A stretch of 64,000 nt of DNA from Linanthus parryae (taxonomy: Eukaryota; Streptophyta; Magnoliopsida; Ericales; Polemoniaceae): positions 2,505,501-2,569,500 of the forward strand of contig JALGPY010000005.1 in the NCBI GenBank assembly GCA_023055425.1, in the 5' to 3' direction. A model generated the notes under the pieces. The model made no database searches. It was not told the origin of the DNA and saw only the letters and a list, made by a program, of their open reading frames with translations. Below, piece after piece: positions 22,444 through 34,027 of this stretch. Each line of letters begins with the position of its first letter. Positions within the stretch are counted from its first letter, which is position 1. Position numbers and translations under genes: made by a program.

Positions 22444-24000
22444 TAGCTTAGGAGATTCATTGTTCATGGCGAGGGTGCATCGCATCCCTCGCCACATTAT
22501 TTTGAAAAGTATCATCCTCCATTATATCCCCTGTCTCGTTTCCTTGGTTCTCGTCCCCATTCCCATCTGCTTCCTTGAAATTCAGCTTCCTTGGTTTCTT
22601 GCTTGTTTCTTTTTCAGAAATTATGTTGGTGGGTGGCGTCAACTGCGTTGTAGAACCCTTTCGTTTAGGATCATTCTCCTCTGTTAGTTTTTCGTCATCT
22701 ATCATTAGCACCCCTTTAGCACGCGCTTGCATCTTGGGGTTCCCTTTCGGCATTTGTTTTGCATTGAGTCTTGCTATAAGATCTTTTACCCCCGATGCCC
22801 GATCTTTGTACACTTGATCAGAAGGCTTGCTGCTGATGTTCGTTGTTGATAAGTTCGGGTTGGCGATTTGAGCTGCTTGTTGCATCACATCAACACTCGG
22901 GGTCATTTGCACATTGTGCGTAGAGTTTGTAGCTTCATCCCTCGTAGCAATCTGTTTCACTGTCGAGTTTGTGACCGCAGACTCATTCAATGGTTGCCCC
23001 AACTCCATAATAGCACTATCTACTATTTGAATATCATTCCGCACTCCAGTTTGAGGGTCTCCCTGACCATGAGTTGGACTAGTAGTCTCTTGTCCCTCTC
23101 TCTGCGTGCCTCCCCCTTACCTCCTTGTTGGGTGAACAAGTAGCCAGTCCCCGTATCCTGTCATCTCCGTTATATCCGATTCACACTCGTTGCTGTTGTG
23201 CGTAACTCGACCACACCAATTGCAAACACAAGGAACTCTTTCATACTTGAAATCGACCCACCGTTCTTTGCCTTTTACCACTATAAGAACTCCTCGTGGT
23301 ATTGGTGCGACCACTGGAACCCTAGCTCGGACACGAACAAAATTACCCCCATTATCGCTCTCTATTCGGGGGTCTGAGTCAATAATCTCCCCAATAGCCG
23401 AGACTGCACGACAAACCGATTCCTCCTTAACGAGGTGTAGAGGTAGATTATGAACTTGAACCCATACGTCAAACTCATTGAACTCTTTATCTTTTGTAGG
23501 ATCACCAAGTTTCCATGGTTTTAAAAGAAGAATCTTTTTGTTGTAAACCCATGGTCCCCCAGAAACAATTCTATCCATGCATGCTTGGTCTGGAAAGCTA
23601 AAGATACAAGTATTGAGATCAACCTCATACATATCAATTAGCGAACCTTGATTTCAAAGCCTACGAAAAGTACTAGGCATAGCCTTACTGTTTACCTTCT
23701 CGTCTGCAGCGACCAGTCCGATCATACAGTATTTGAACGCTCCCTTCGCGTCGTCGCAATAATCATCTTCAAAGAGAACACGCTGGCTCTCAACTTATGT
23801 ATAGTCAAAACCAACTTCCTGCTCCATACCTGTGTGATCTGTCATGGGGAGGGTTTGTATCAATCTTCTATGATGCGCACAGTACGTCTTAGATGCTTCT
23901 TTGTTGTCGAGAAACTCTTTGCCGCCAGAGGACTCTTTTAGGGTTTCGGAAGAGCTCCGAAAAACTCTCTACTGAAAACTCACGATCTGATACAATTGGA
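22444..24000 (-). pseudogene. LINE ORF1 remnant (DUF4283 + CCHC knuckle)
   Basis: Read leftward, an ORF1 starts near 23845 and continues to 22457. It contains the plant L1 Gag-like DUF4283 region (FSFPDQACMDRIVSGGPWVY, then ILLLKPWKLGD and VWVQVHNLPLHLV). A zinc knuckle follows: C-N-W-C-G-R-V-T-H-N-S-N-E-C. The tail is hydrophilic. At least three in-frame stops break it (near 23794, in the stretch before DMYEVD at about 23650, and at 23117-23119). A 5' leader extends to about 24000. No ORF2 (endonuclease/RT) follows, so the 3' part was lost, which is unusual for a LINE because 5' truncation is the rule. Confidence 0.8.
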
Positions 24001-24123
24001 TCACTTTTAGTTAAATATATAATTAGTCAGCTTGAATATGGTTTACATTTTCATTTTATGAAATATTATCTAATTCCTTGACTAAATTTGACCTACAAAT
24101 CTGCACATGTAAATTAGATGTGT

Positions 24124-24254
24124 AATGCTAGGAACCTACCCATATCTCCCACTCATCTCCCGCAATTCTTCTAAAAAAATACAATAATATCAAATAAATA
24201 TTTATGTGCCAATTTTACACTTGAGTGGGAGATATGGGTGGATTCTCTAGCATT
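24124..24254. mobile_element. Foldback MITE, 131 bp
   Basis: AATGCTAGGAACCTACCCAT on the left is answered on the right by the inverse of AATGCTAGAGAATCCACCCA. The arms continue through ATATCTCCCACTCA, leaving only a short AT-rich loop. Confidence 0.75.
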
Positions 24255-24268
24255 TCTCAAATTAGATT

Positions 24269-24328
24269 GACTAAATTTGGACAGCCAAGCTTGCAATTGA
24301 CTAAATTTGGACAGCCAAGCTTGCAATT
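24269..24328. repeat. 30-bp perfect tandem duplication
   Basis: GACTAAATTTGGACAGCCAA plus GCTTGCAATT occurs twice in direct succession. Confidence 0.9.
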
Positions 24329-25740
24329 AAGAAAACAATAAACAATTCTTATACTTACCATTCAAGACCTCTAAGTAAACGTCCAAAAATTTTGTGGAAA
24401 AAAAAACGTCCAAAAATTTGAGCATGCATGATCAGCCAACTATAACTCTTTGTTTGTTGAGAGTATAAACTTAACACTGTGGGTCAATGCGAAACACATT
24501 TTACTTCCACTTATTATGGTCGAGTAGTTTGCTTAAAAAGTTGTTTTTGTTCTAGGGACGTGTGGAAAGTTGAAACTGCAACTCGAGGAAAAAAATACGT
24601 TATTAGTTAACTACTACCTACTCAACTCAAATAGTCAAATAACTGAGTGTTGTGCATTTTTTGTTGTTGCCATTCACATGACATATCGACAAATTCTAAA
24701 CTAACCCATACTAAACCTGTTTGAATTCTTGATCTGGTGCAGTGGTTACAAATGCTTTAGCTGTCACTCATTCATTTGTTATTAGTGAGTGTTACGCTGA
24801 GTACGTCGAATTTGGTACTTCTTTTGGGGGTTTTAAGCAAATGGAATGGAGTGATTTGATAATGCGTGTGACGGGGCTATTTGTCTATACGTGGTCCAGA
24901 AATGGTACATAGTGGTAGCATGGGACTCGTTGGACTCAACAATATGGGCTTAAAAGTAATAAAGTGTCCTCCAAGTGTTCCGAAGCAAAGCTGCATTATT
25001 ATCCGTTACCATTATAGGCCCATTTCTGCTTTATAAAAAGGATGGTATGCAGAGCATCTTCAATAGATCATCTATATATAGATGTTATCTCTAAAATATG
25101 AATAAGATGAGAAAAATATTATCTCCAATAGACTCTCAATTCCGCTCTTTATTTTAGCGGATAGTTATCCCGCTCATAATATTTAAAGAGCCGGATCAAT
25201 AACTTCATACTTTATTTAACCATGTTCTTAACAGTTATGTCATAAATTCCTTAAAATTCTCTTGCAAGAAATATTGAAAATGTGTCACATGTTATTTAGT
25301 TAAGTATTGGAGCACATACTAAAAATTTACAATATCTAAAATAGAAATGTTTGATTCTCATAAAATTATAAATAAATTTTAGCTAATTTATAACTAACTA
25401 ATAAGAAACGTAACACTCTTTCTGCTTAAATTGTCCTCCAACTTTGATTAAAATCACAATCTTACCTTTAAGTTACATATGGAATCTTGCTCACAATTAA
25501 TAATAAAATCATCACTTATTATCCGATACATAACAATGCACACATTAGACCTTTGGGGTTGCTTATAACAAAATCATAATAACATATGCGCCAATGACAA
25601 TTTTACAGCAGTGATATTTTGAGCTTTCATATAACATTTTAACATTTTAATTAAGAATATTATAATCATGTGTCTAATCACTGGGAATGATGAATGGTTG
25701 TAACAATAACGCATATTTCTACCACTTCTAGCATGACAAC
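24329..25740. other. Spacer ahead of USP4
   Basis: AT-rich sequence without coding capacity. The part at 24760-25050 is weakly similar to 6770-7000 ahead of USP1. A stretch from about 25052 (GAGCATCTTCAATAG) looks like a decayed MITE end, but its partner was not found. Confidence 0.4.
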
Positions 25741-25748
25741 ATTTTTTT

Positions 25749-25990
25749 TGAAGAATTCATTGAATTAACTGGACTGGGCACTAGAACGGCCTAACAAATC
25801 ATACAGAATAGTATCAACAGCCCAAACAGGCGGGCTAAAATTCCAAGACTGGCTATCCCCTAGGCCCAGACCCAGACCCATTTGAGCAAACTGATCCGTC
25901 GGTTGGTTTCATTTGCGAGGTACATGGGAAATCACGTGTCTCGCAGCATTTTCGAGGAGGCAATTACTTATATGGCATTATAATAAACCA
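25749..25990 (-). mobile_element. 5'-truncated LINE 3' end (RNase H tail)
   Basis: The minus-strand translation gives HVPRK*NQPTDQFAQMGLG, which resembles the C-terminal RNase H region of plant LINE ORF2. A short A run closes the 3' end (T run at 25743-25750 on +). It has one internal stop and is a dead fragment. Confidence 0.5.
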
Positions 25991-26064
25991 CTAACATAAA
26001 TATGTTATATGTTGTCAAGCCAAACCAACACAAACTCTTTACTTTCTTTACTTTCCACCCTTGT

Positions 26065-26379
26065 TGATACGGGATATATTATCAATAGTATTTAGTTATT
26101 TAATTAATTACTAGTTATTGAGTTATTTGTTATTTAATTATATTATTATTTAATATTTATTTATTTAGTAGCCCGTAGAGAAGCTCGATAGGGTTAGGGG
26201 TAGAAGTTTGTCTATTTAAGCGATGTACTTGTTTATTATTATTCAGTCAATGAAGAATTATAATTTTCTGAACTCTTGTCTCTCCCTACTCTATTATCTA
26301 TCTCTCCTGTTTTTCGTCTATTCCTCTCCCAATTTCTTCATCTCGTCTATTAAACCTATTTCGATACACCTACGTATCA
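26065..26379. mobile_element. Solo LTR, 315 bp, TSD CTTGT
   Basis: It begins TGATACGGGATAT and ends CCTACGTATCA (TGATACG/CGTATCA inverted tips), with CTTGT on both sides (26060-26064, 26380-26384). An internal TCTATTTAAGCGATG may be its core promoter. No internal domain is present. Confidence 0.8.
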
Positions 26380-26479
26380 CTTGTAGTATAACAGTAGGAA
26401 ATAATTGATTTTAACACTTTTTTCTTAAGTTGATTTTTTTATTGATATGTATGAATCAATGTTCCGATGCAATATGACA

Positions 26480-26740
26480 TACCACTCAGTCCCAGCTCTT
26501 GTCTACCATCCTGAATATTTGACTCGTATATGGGTCACTTTGACCGGATGATTTCGATAGCAAAATGATGCGGTTTTTTGAAAAAAAAATTCACCGTGTT
26601 ATAGAGCAACTCATACTCTACAACACTATGAAAATTATCAAAAAATTACATTACTTTACTATCCAAATCACCAAGTCAAAGTAGCCCAGTAAATAGTGGT
26701 AAAAGTCAAATTGGTGGGGAAGAGCTGGAACTGAGTGGTA
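26480..26740. mobile_element. Stowaway-like MITE upstream of USP4
   Basis: TACCACTCAGTCCCAGCTCT at the left is inverted at the right (AGAGCTGGAACTGAGTGGTA) with one mismatch. The interior has the family block GGTCACTTTGACCGG...GATGATTT. Confidence 0.8.
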
Positions 26741-27100
26741 CTTCATGTATGTTAGTGCGAGGTCAGGTGACCCATGCGATGATACGTTAGAGAGAAGAGA
26801 ATACCATACCAAATTGCCCATCACTTGTTCCAGTAATCTATTGGCGTTACGTTACCATTCAGCACAGCCCATTGGATTGATTTGTCCATCATTTTATCAA
26901 CTAACTTTCTCTCAAATTGCCCATCACTTGTTCCAGTGATCTTTTTATCAACTAACTTTTTATCAGCACACCCCACTTGAGTCATCTCGAATACACTCTC
27001 TCACGCTCCATTTAAGCACCAGCACCTTCCGACTTCTCTCCTCACTCATCACTCTCATATTTTCTTCATCGGCCGCATATATTCCACAGTCGCAGCAGAC

Positions 27101-29448
27101 ATGGCGGAGGCAACGACGACGACGGAGAAGCCGGTGGTGGTGGTGGGAGTGGACGACAGCGAGCACAGCGTATACGCTCTGGAGTGGGCTCTGGATCACT
27201 TCTTCGTCCCTTACGCTCCGAATTTCCCCTTTGAGCTCTACGTCGTCTACTCTAAACCTTCCGTTACTTCCGTCATGAGCTTCGCCGGTCCAGGTAGGCA
27301 TCTTTTACTAGGAAAAAAGTTCAGTAGAACGGTTCTATGCAGATCCTCCACTTAAAATGAAAATGAATATACGTCACCTTCCTTTGTTGGTGAATCAAGT
27401 TAGGGTCTCTTTTTTATAATCTTTCTAATCGTCGCCACGTGTCAACTTTTGAATGGAAGACCTACCTAAAACAGTTCTACTGAATTTTTTTCCCTTCTTC
27501 TACTACTACTTTGATCGATCAACGTTTGTAGTGAGTGAATCGATATTTGATTCCTTCCTTTGCCGGAATTAAAATTGCAGGGTTTGCTGAAGCTCTGCCG
27601 CGCCTAGATTCTGATCTGAAGAAGATAGCTGCTAGGGTTATTGAACAGGCTAAACAGATCTGTCTCCGTAAATCGGTAATAAATTCCTCAATTCACTGCC
27701 CTTTTGACTAGGATACGCACGCACTGCGAATCAGAATAAAATTGAATTGGGGGAAAACTGTAATCAGTTTTGCATGATCTACCCTCCACTCTGGTTTCAC
27801 TGCTCAGTTTACTAGTTTCTTCTCTATCACACTGGTTTTGACATTTGTCACTATTCATTATGTCATTTTGACCTGGTGACATAGGTAGCAAAACGATACA
27901 ACTTCTTTGATAATTTTTTCATGGTGTTGCAGAGTAAAACACGGTGAAAAAATTATCAAAAAACTGCATCGTTTTGCTATCCAAATCACCCGGTCAAAAT
28001 GACTTAGATACAAGTCAAAAAGTCAAACCGGCGTGATAGAGAAGAAACGGATGTAGTAAAATTTATGATGATGCATAGATTAGCTTTGATTTGTTAAAAT
28101 GCGTACACCCCCTTCTAGTTTGGAAAAGAACATTTTCACTCCTTCACTGTACCAAACTTTGACTAACATACACCCTCTCATTGCGAAGGCGTTGGTCTGG
28201 GGCGGGGTACGTCCTTCAAAATAGTTTTGGAAACAAACTCCTATATCATGCAAAAAGTTTATTATACTCTTGGGGGCAAAATTGTCTCAAGAACTATTTT
28301 AGTGACATATCCAAACTCCAGAGCAATGGTATCACAATATGGGATGTAACTTTCTTGAAGCTCGGCACACTGAAGGGGTGAAAGTGTCCTTTTTCCTAAT
28401 TGGGAGGTGTGAAAATGTCATTCAGTAAACTACAGGGGTGAAAGTGTCTTTTACCATTTTCTGTTCCGTCTTCCACACTGACGCGTTTGGTTACCGAGAT
28501 TTCTGTTACAGTTTGTCGATAATTCCGATATCGTTACACTGGACCGCGGCTGCTATGTCATAGATTAATGTTATTTAGAAAAAAATTGTGTAGGAGTGGG
28601 ACATACAACCTCCTCCGAAGTTCACAAGCAGCTTACACTTGGTATTGTATATCAAAGTTAGAGTGGCTCTTTTGTTGCTCACAAGTCCCTTAGGGCTTAC
28701 CACTTGATATTGTTAATCCAAGTTAGACAGACTCATCTGGTATTTACAAGCCGCTTACCACTTGCTACTACGACTACTCTGTATTGTTTATCCAAGTTAG
28801 ACAGACTAGGTTCCACTCAATTAGTGCTTCCACCTATGGGTTCATAAGCACTATACTGTGTCTGTCTTATTTATTTATTTTTTTCTAGAAATTTTCGGTG
28901 TGTCTGTGTGTATGATAAGCAATTAGTGCTTCTGTTTAACTCAGATTGCCAAGTCTTGTATAAGCATTGGATATATTCTGTGCAGGTCAATAACGTGACG
29001 CTGGAAATTATGGAAGGCGACGCAAGGAATGTTCTCTGCGAGGCTGTAGATAAACACCATGCTTCAATGTTAGTTGTGGGCAGCCATGGATATGGAGCTA
29101 TTAAGAGGTACTAATCTTAATCCACTTCATTTCCCCTCCAGTATTGATCTTTTTTTTTGTGATCTCATGGACCAGCATGAATGTTTGTTTATCTGATTGC
29201 CAATGTTGTTTATTCACACGTGCGCGCGCGCACACACACACACCGTGTGTTACTGTTGGGGACGAGTTTCTATCTTCGTGGCTGATATAGTGATATGTTC
29301 CTGTCTTGGAATAGTACTACGTCTGGTTCTAATTTATTTCCATTACACAATGCCTTGCAGGGCTGTCCTGGGAAGCGTAAGCGATTACTGTGCTCATCAC
29401 GCTCACTGCAGTGTTTTGATCGTGAAGAGGCCCAAGAACAAACACTGA
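27101..29448 (+). CDS. Universal stress protein (UspA domain), copy 4
   Basis: Exons 27101-27293, 27581-27675, 28986-29107 and 29361-29448 give 165 residues. The start MAEATTTTEKP differs from the other copies. The UspA core VVVVGVDDSEHSVYALEWAL and the ATP loop GSHGYGAIKRAVLGS are kept. This is the most divergent intact copy: FELYVVYSKPSVTSVMSFAGP in exon 1, LPRLDSDLKK and KQICLRKS in exon 2, and VNNVTLEIMEGDA in exon 3. Intron 2 holds a Stowaway-like MITE and a Mutator-like MITE. A CA/CG dinucleotide run lies in intron 3 near 29220-29243. The core-promoter string GCTCCATTTAAGCACC is at 27005. Confidence 0.88.
27810..28058. mobile_element. Stowaway-like MITE in USP4 intron 2
   Basis: TTTCTTCTCTATCACACTGG is inverted at the right as CCGGCGTGATAGAGAAGAAA (one mismatch), with TACT/AGTA termini. 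The interior arms (AAACGATACAACTTCTTTGA versus AAAAAACTGCATCGTTTTGC) also pair, so the whole element folds back. Confidence 0.8.
28085..28455. mobile_element. Mutator-like MITE copy in USP4 intron 2
   Basis: The left end GTTAAAATGCGTACACCCCC and right end GGGGTGAAAGTGTCTTTTAC belong to the TTTCACCCC family. The target duplication is not clear here. Confidence 0.45.
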
Positions 29449-29889
29449 GGCAGGGGCTATCCCCTGATTCGCCCTGAATGAGCGATTTGTGCGGATTGCA
29501 GCAGCTGTGGTTATTTCTTTGTATTGTGTGATGATATGAGCTTTATCTTGAAGCAGTTTTAACTCCGTGTAAAGTTGAATAAGAAACTGATGCTACTATT
29601 TGTAAAGTTGAATAAGAAATGCTCCTTTCTAGACAGTGGAAAACAACTTTTTAACATCTTGGTAATGTGAAATTCACCTGCTTTGTGGTCATCATCAGTT
29701 TTGAGAAGCTAGTGGTGTTGTTTTAATGTTTTTTTTTAAATAATTCTCTTTAACCTTACAATATTTTGAAATTTTAGAGATTAATTTTAAAGAATTAATA
29801 TTTTGGTCATGTTTTACTTTCCGAAAGCACCTTAGCTATAGATTATATTATACATCAGACCACGCTAATAAATTTCATCATGATTCTTA

Positions 29890-30263
29890 GGATAAAAGAT
29901 TCTTTCACCCCCCCCCCCCCTCCCCCCCCCCCCCCCCCCCCAAGTTTTGTGTTTTACCCTTTCCAGTTTGGGAATGACACACTTCCACTCCGTGTGTCAA
30001 ATTTCAGAATGCTTACACTCTTTGTGTCATTGTTAGTTTAGGGTTGAGGTTAGTCTAATAGATTCTAGTAGGGTTGGGGATTCAGCACTAACGAGTAGTT
30101 TCTTGGACAAATTTACCTTCTTCGAGAATAGATGGACAAAATTAAGGATGTAAGTGTCATGAATTTTTTGACACACTCAAGGAATGAATGTGTCTTGTCT
30201 CAATCTAAAAGGAGTGAAATTGTCTTTTTCTCAAACCTAAGGGGGTGAATGTATCTTTTACCC
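29890..30263. mobile_element. Mutator-like MITE with 9-bp TSD
   Basis: Left GGATAAAAGATTCTTTCACC and right (reverse complement) GGGTAAAAGATACATTCACC form TIRs of about 23 bases. The flanking 9-mers TGATTCTTA and TGATTATTA differ at one base. A poly-C tract lies at about 29909-29941 inside. Confidence 0.75.
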
Positions 30264-30347
30264 TGATTATTAACCCACAGTTTACCTAGCAACAACTGTA
30301 TGATGATTCCAGTAAACACCTCACTGCACCACCATAATATTCTCAAG

Positions 30348-30461
30348 TACTTCCTCCGTTTCTTCTCTATCACACCTATTTGACTTTTTGACTTGTATCT
30401 GGGTCACTTTGAATAGTGACAAAAGTCAAAATAGTGTGATAGAGAAGAAACAGAGGTAGTA
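30348..30461. mobile_element. Short (114-bp) Stowaway-like MITE
   Basis: TACTTCCTCCGTTTCTTCTC at the left is inverted at the right (GAGAAGAAACAGAGGTAGTA). The arms continue through TATCACAC; the middle of the family interior is deleted. Confidence 0.8.
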
Positions 30462-31360
30462 GTAGTAGTCAAGTTAACGCTTAATTGTTAACATATTTTT
30501 TGTCACCATTGCATGCCAATTTGGCAATAGAAGGCGGGAGTAAGAACATGAAGTTTCCGATTTCATACTATTTGCCAATGAAACGTTCACTTCAAGAGTT
30601 GGCTAAATTTGTCAGGTAGTCAGTTTAGTAACTAAGATGTACTAGAAATTTCAGTGATTTGTAAGTTATGGGCTTTTATTTGAACCAGACGTGACATTTT
30701 ACGCACTCTAAAGATGAGAACTAAAATTGTTATCTCATCAAAAGCTAATTTTAAAAATGAAAGGCCCTGACAGAAGCTAAGCTAAGACTGGGAAAGGAAA
30801 CAACTATTCACCTTCCCCTACTGGAGGCAAGAAGCAAACTGCGTAGAAACTTGAAAGCCTCCCTTAGGCACAGATCAAGGTTTGTACAAGAACACTTTTG
30901 GATGGCATTCCATAAGTTTCGATCATGTTGAACTACTCCGTTAGACGAAGTTCAACAAATAATCGTTGTGAATGCTCATATTACTCTAGCCGTAGTGTAA
31001 ATGGTGTATAAATGGCTGAGTCACTATTAGCAAACCTCTCTTTGGAGCGTCTTGGATCTCTATGATGAGATTATACGGTTCTGAACATTTAAGTGTGGAG
31101 AAAATTTTAGATATTCCAAGAGCACCACACAAGCACGACATTTGGTGCTCCATACCATTCATTAACTGACACATGTCCCATTAGGGTTAACCACTACTCC
31201 TATAGGTGATAGAAATGTGCTTGTGTCTTCTAATTATGCATGTTCAATCTTCACCGGTTTATTTTTTTAAAGAGAGATCTCACCTTTTTATTTAGAAAAA
31301 TCAAATAACTTCTGTGTCACGCATTAGGGGAGTTAAAAGAGGAGGATCCCAAATCAAACA
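30462..31360. other. Spacer ahead of USP5
   Basis: No gene or defined repeat is seen in these 900 bases. The USP promoter block shared with 20040-20130 starts near 31350. Confidence 0.4.
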
Positions 31361-31469
31361 CCATTTCTGTAGCGTTATTGTTCAGCACAACAACTAAATA
31401 GCGTGCCCAAATTGGCCTTTCATCTGATTGGTTGTCTGCTTGATGCTTCTCGAATCCTCTCTTCCTCTT

Positions 31470-31487
31470 GCTCTCCATTTAAGCAGC
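31470..31487 (+). promoter_or_regulatory. Conserved core-promoter element of USP5
   Basis: GCTCTCCATTTAAGCAGC, identical to the string ahead of USP2, stands about 65-80 bases before the ATG. Confidence 0.45.
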
Positions 31488-31550
31488 AAGAGCTTCTGCT
31501 TCTTCCAGAGCGACTCCTTCTCCGGCATATTCACAGACGAACGGACGGAA

Positions 31551-34027
31551 ATGGCAACGGCGGCGACGGAGAAACCGGTGGTGGTTGTTGGAGTGGACGA
31601 CAGCGAGCACAGCGTATACGCCCTGGAATGGGCTCTGGATCACTTCTTCGTCCCATACGCTCCGAATTTCCCCTTCCGACTCTACGTCGTCTACGCTAAA
31701 CCTTCTGCTACTTCCGTCGTCGGCCTCGCCGGTCCAGGTATGTAGTTGTAGCAGCAGTGAATCGAATCCTTCTCCTTCCATAGTAAATTAGTAATTAGAG
31801 AGACTGATTTAGTAATTAATTAATTTATTTGCAGGGGCTGCTGATGTTCTGCCGTACGTGGATTCTGATCTGAAGAAGATCGCTGCTAGGGTTATTGAAC
31901 AGGCTAAGCACATCTGTCTCACTAAATCGGTATTAACCTTACTCTCTCCCATCATCTCCATTTTACCCCCTTTTTATTAAGAACCCAAAAAAGAAAAGAA
32001 AATATTACTGTGTATGAATAGAATTGGGCAAATGTGAGATCTATTTTGCATGCTCTGCACTCACCGCATTTCACTTCAATATTGTACCACGGGGCGGAGC
32101 CAGAAATTCAGAACAGGCTGGACAAAAATAATTAATAACAGGGGCACTAGTTCAAGGATTTAGAATCAGCCGGTACTCTAGTGTAGTTAATGAAATAACA
32201 TTACTATTCAAAATTTGGGGTAAGAATGAGGTTTGTAAAAAATCGGGCCCACAGCTTGGGGCACTTTTGCAAGACATTCAAAATACCTGGCACTATCGTA
32301 ATTTTGGGAAGGGCACAATTTGAACTTCTAATACATTATATGGTAAAATTATAGTTTTTCAATTTTTTTGGTAGGGCACGTGACTACCCAGACTGCGGTT
32401 TGGCTCCGCCCCTGCGGGCCCAAGTACTACCCCTTGTCTTAGGGTGGCTCTGCTAATTAATTCACTACCTTCACAGTGCATTTTCCCTGCAATGGTTCAC
32501 GCTTTCAGTTACCCGTTATGGTGTGCCCAATATAGTTACACTGACTGTCGTGACCATTATTTAGAAACATGGCTAGGAGTCAGACGGATGGGCTCCTTTG
32601 GATTCACAAGCCGCTTACCACTTAATATTGTTTATCCAAGTCATAGCAGGTTCCAGTCAATTCCAAACTATGGGGTTTACTGGTTTTGAAATCATCAAAC
32701 ATAAGTCAAAACCTTCAAATGTTCCAACACTTTTGCATAATTATAAATTATGGACTTTGTTTGAGTCATTTGACCTGGATTTTCTAAAAAAATGTAGGTT
32801 CCAGGTCCCAGGATGCTATAAATTATGGAAATCTTACGCTTGTAGTCATTTGACCTTGATTTTCTTGAAGATATAGGACATAGAGAATAAAATTCTCATC
32901 ATGTTTGACTTATACATGGAATGATAAAAAGAAAAGGGAGGAAAGTTGGTTAAATTTGAATTGACTAAATAAAATTTGATTTCGATTTTCTTGACAGAAA
33001 TATCAATGATGTTCCTCGGATGATAGTACTTTTTTTTCTATATTTTTTGGGTACTTCATGATTTGTATATCAGATATGAGATATCCAATCAGTGCTGCTG
33101 TTTACCGCACACTGCCAAGCCTTGTCTAAGCATTGGGTTCTTATGTTCAGGTCAATGACGTGACACTGGAAATTAAGGAGGGCGACGCAAGGAATGTTCT
33201 GTGTGAGGCTGTAGATAGACACCATGCTTCAATGTTAGTCGTGGGCAGTCATGGATATGGAGCTATTAAGAGGTACTCAATGACTACTAATCCACATAGC
33301 ATTGTCTGCCTATAGCTTAATTGGGACAGATTGCAGAAACTCTGATAACTACTGGGCTCTATTTAGTTCTTGCTTTGGTGGTGTCACCCTGTTATAGCAT
33401 TAGCATACATGAGTCGCTTTCAGTTTTTTTCTTTGCACCATGAGCTTTATACACTTCGTTGATCAAGTTAAGAACATCAAGGAAAAAAAAAAAACTCATA
33501 TTAAATACAAATCTGGTAACTATCGGGGAAAACGTGAACTATGCTTCATTGAACACTTCAGCTCGTGAGCCAACCCAGGGGCGGAGCCATTAGGGGGCCT
33601 AGAGAATCAACCCCCCCCCCCCCCCCCCCTCAAATCCTGGCTCCGCCACTGAACAAACCTATGGACTAACTAAGCATTTGGTGTGGAATTATCGTTCTTT
33701 TTGCTTATAACTGGAAATTCCGATTTTTTACTTTTTCTACTAAAGAGGACCAGTATCAGAATTGCCATCACACGTTGATTGCAGCGTGAACGTGTTTTAT
33801 TCAATTTGCAAATGTTATGTTTCTCCAGACCTGCATTGGATGGGATTTTCTTCTTTGCGGCTGGAATAGTATTTTTGGGATGGTTTGATCTCTTTCGTTT
33901 TTTTCATACTCATCAATTCTATTACTCAATGCCTTGCAGGGCTGTTCTGGGGAGCGTTAGCGACTATTGTGCGCATCACGCTCACTGCAGTGTTTTGATA
34001 GTGAAGAGGCCCAAGATCAAACACTGA
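31551..34027 (+). CDS. Universal stress protein (UspA domain), copy 5
   Basis: Exons 31551-31737, 31835-31929, 33151-33272 and 33940-34027 give 163 residues. It is closest to copy 2 (FRLYVVYAKPSATSVVGLAGPG, LPYVDSD). It differs by GAADVLP in exon 2 and by LEIKEGDA, where the other copies have LEIMEGD. The UspA first strand and ATP loop are intact. Intron 2 holds a 319-bp inverted-repeat element and intron 3 a small foldback with a poly-C loop. The promoter, coding region and 3' flank are collinear with the copy 2 block, which makes the pair the product of one segmental duplication. Confidence 0.88.
32094..32412. mobile_element. GGGGCGGAGCCA inverted-repeat element
   Basis: It starts GGGGCGGAGCCAGAAATTCA and ends TTTGGCTCCGCCCC; the 12-base tips are exact inverses. 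It lies in USP5 intron 2 and is absent from USP2 at that site. Confidence 0.65.
33576..33651. mobile_element. Foldback CAGGGGCGGAGCCA with poly-C
   Basis: CAGGGGCGGAGCCA and TGGCTCCGCCACTG face each other across 48 bases that include a C19 run. It is probably a deletion derivative of the family at 32094. Confidence 0.6.

Noticed and set aside
24000..27000. Missing exons 2-4 of USP copy 3
   Set aside because: Searched by eye for the exon 2 string GATTCTGATCTGAAGAAGAT and the exon 3 string CATGGATATGG; none occurs before the next intact copy.
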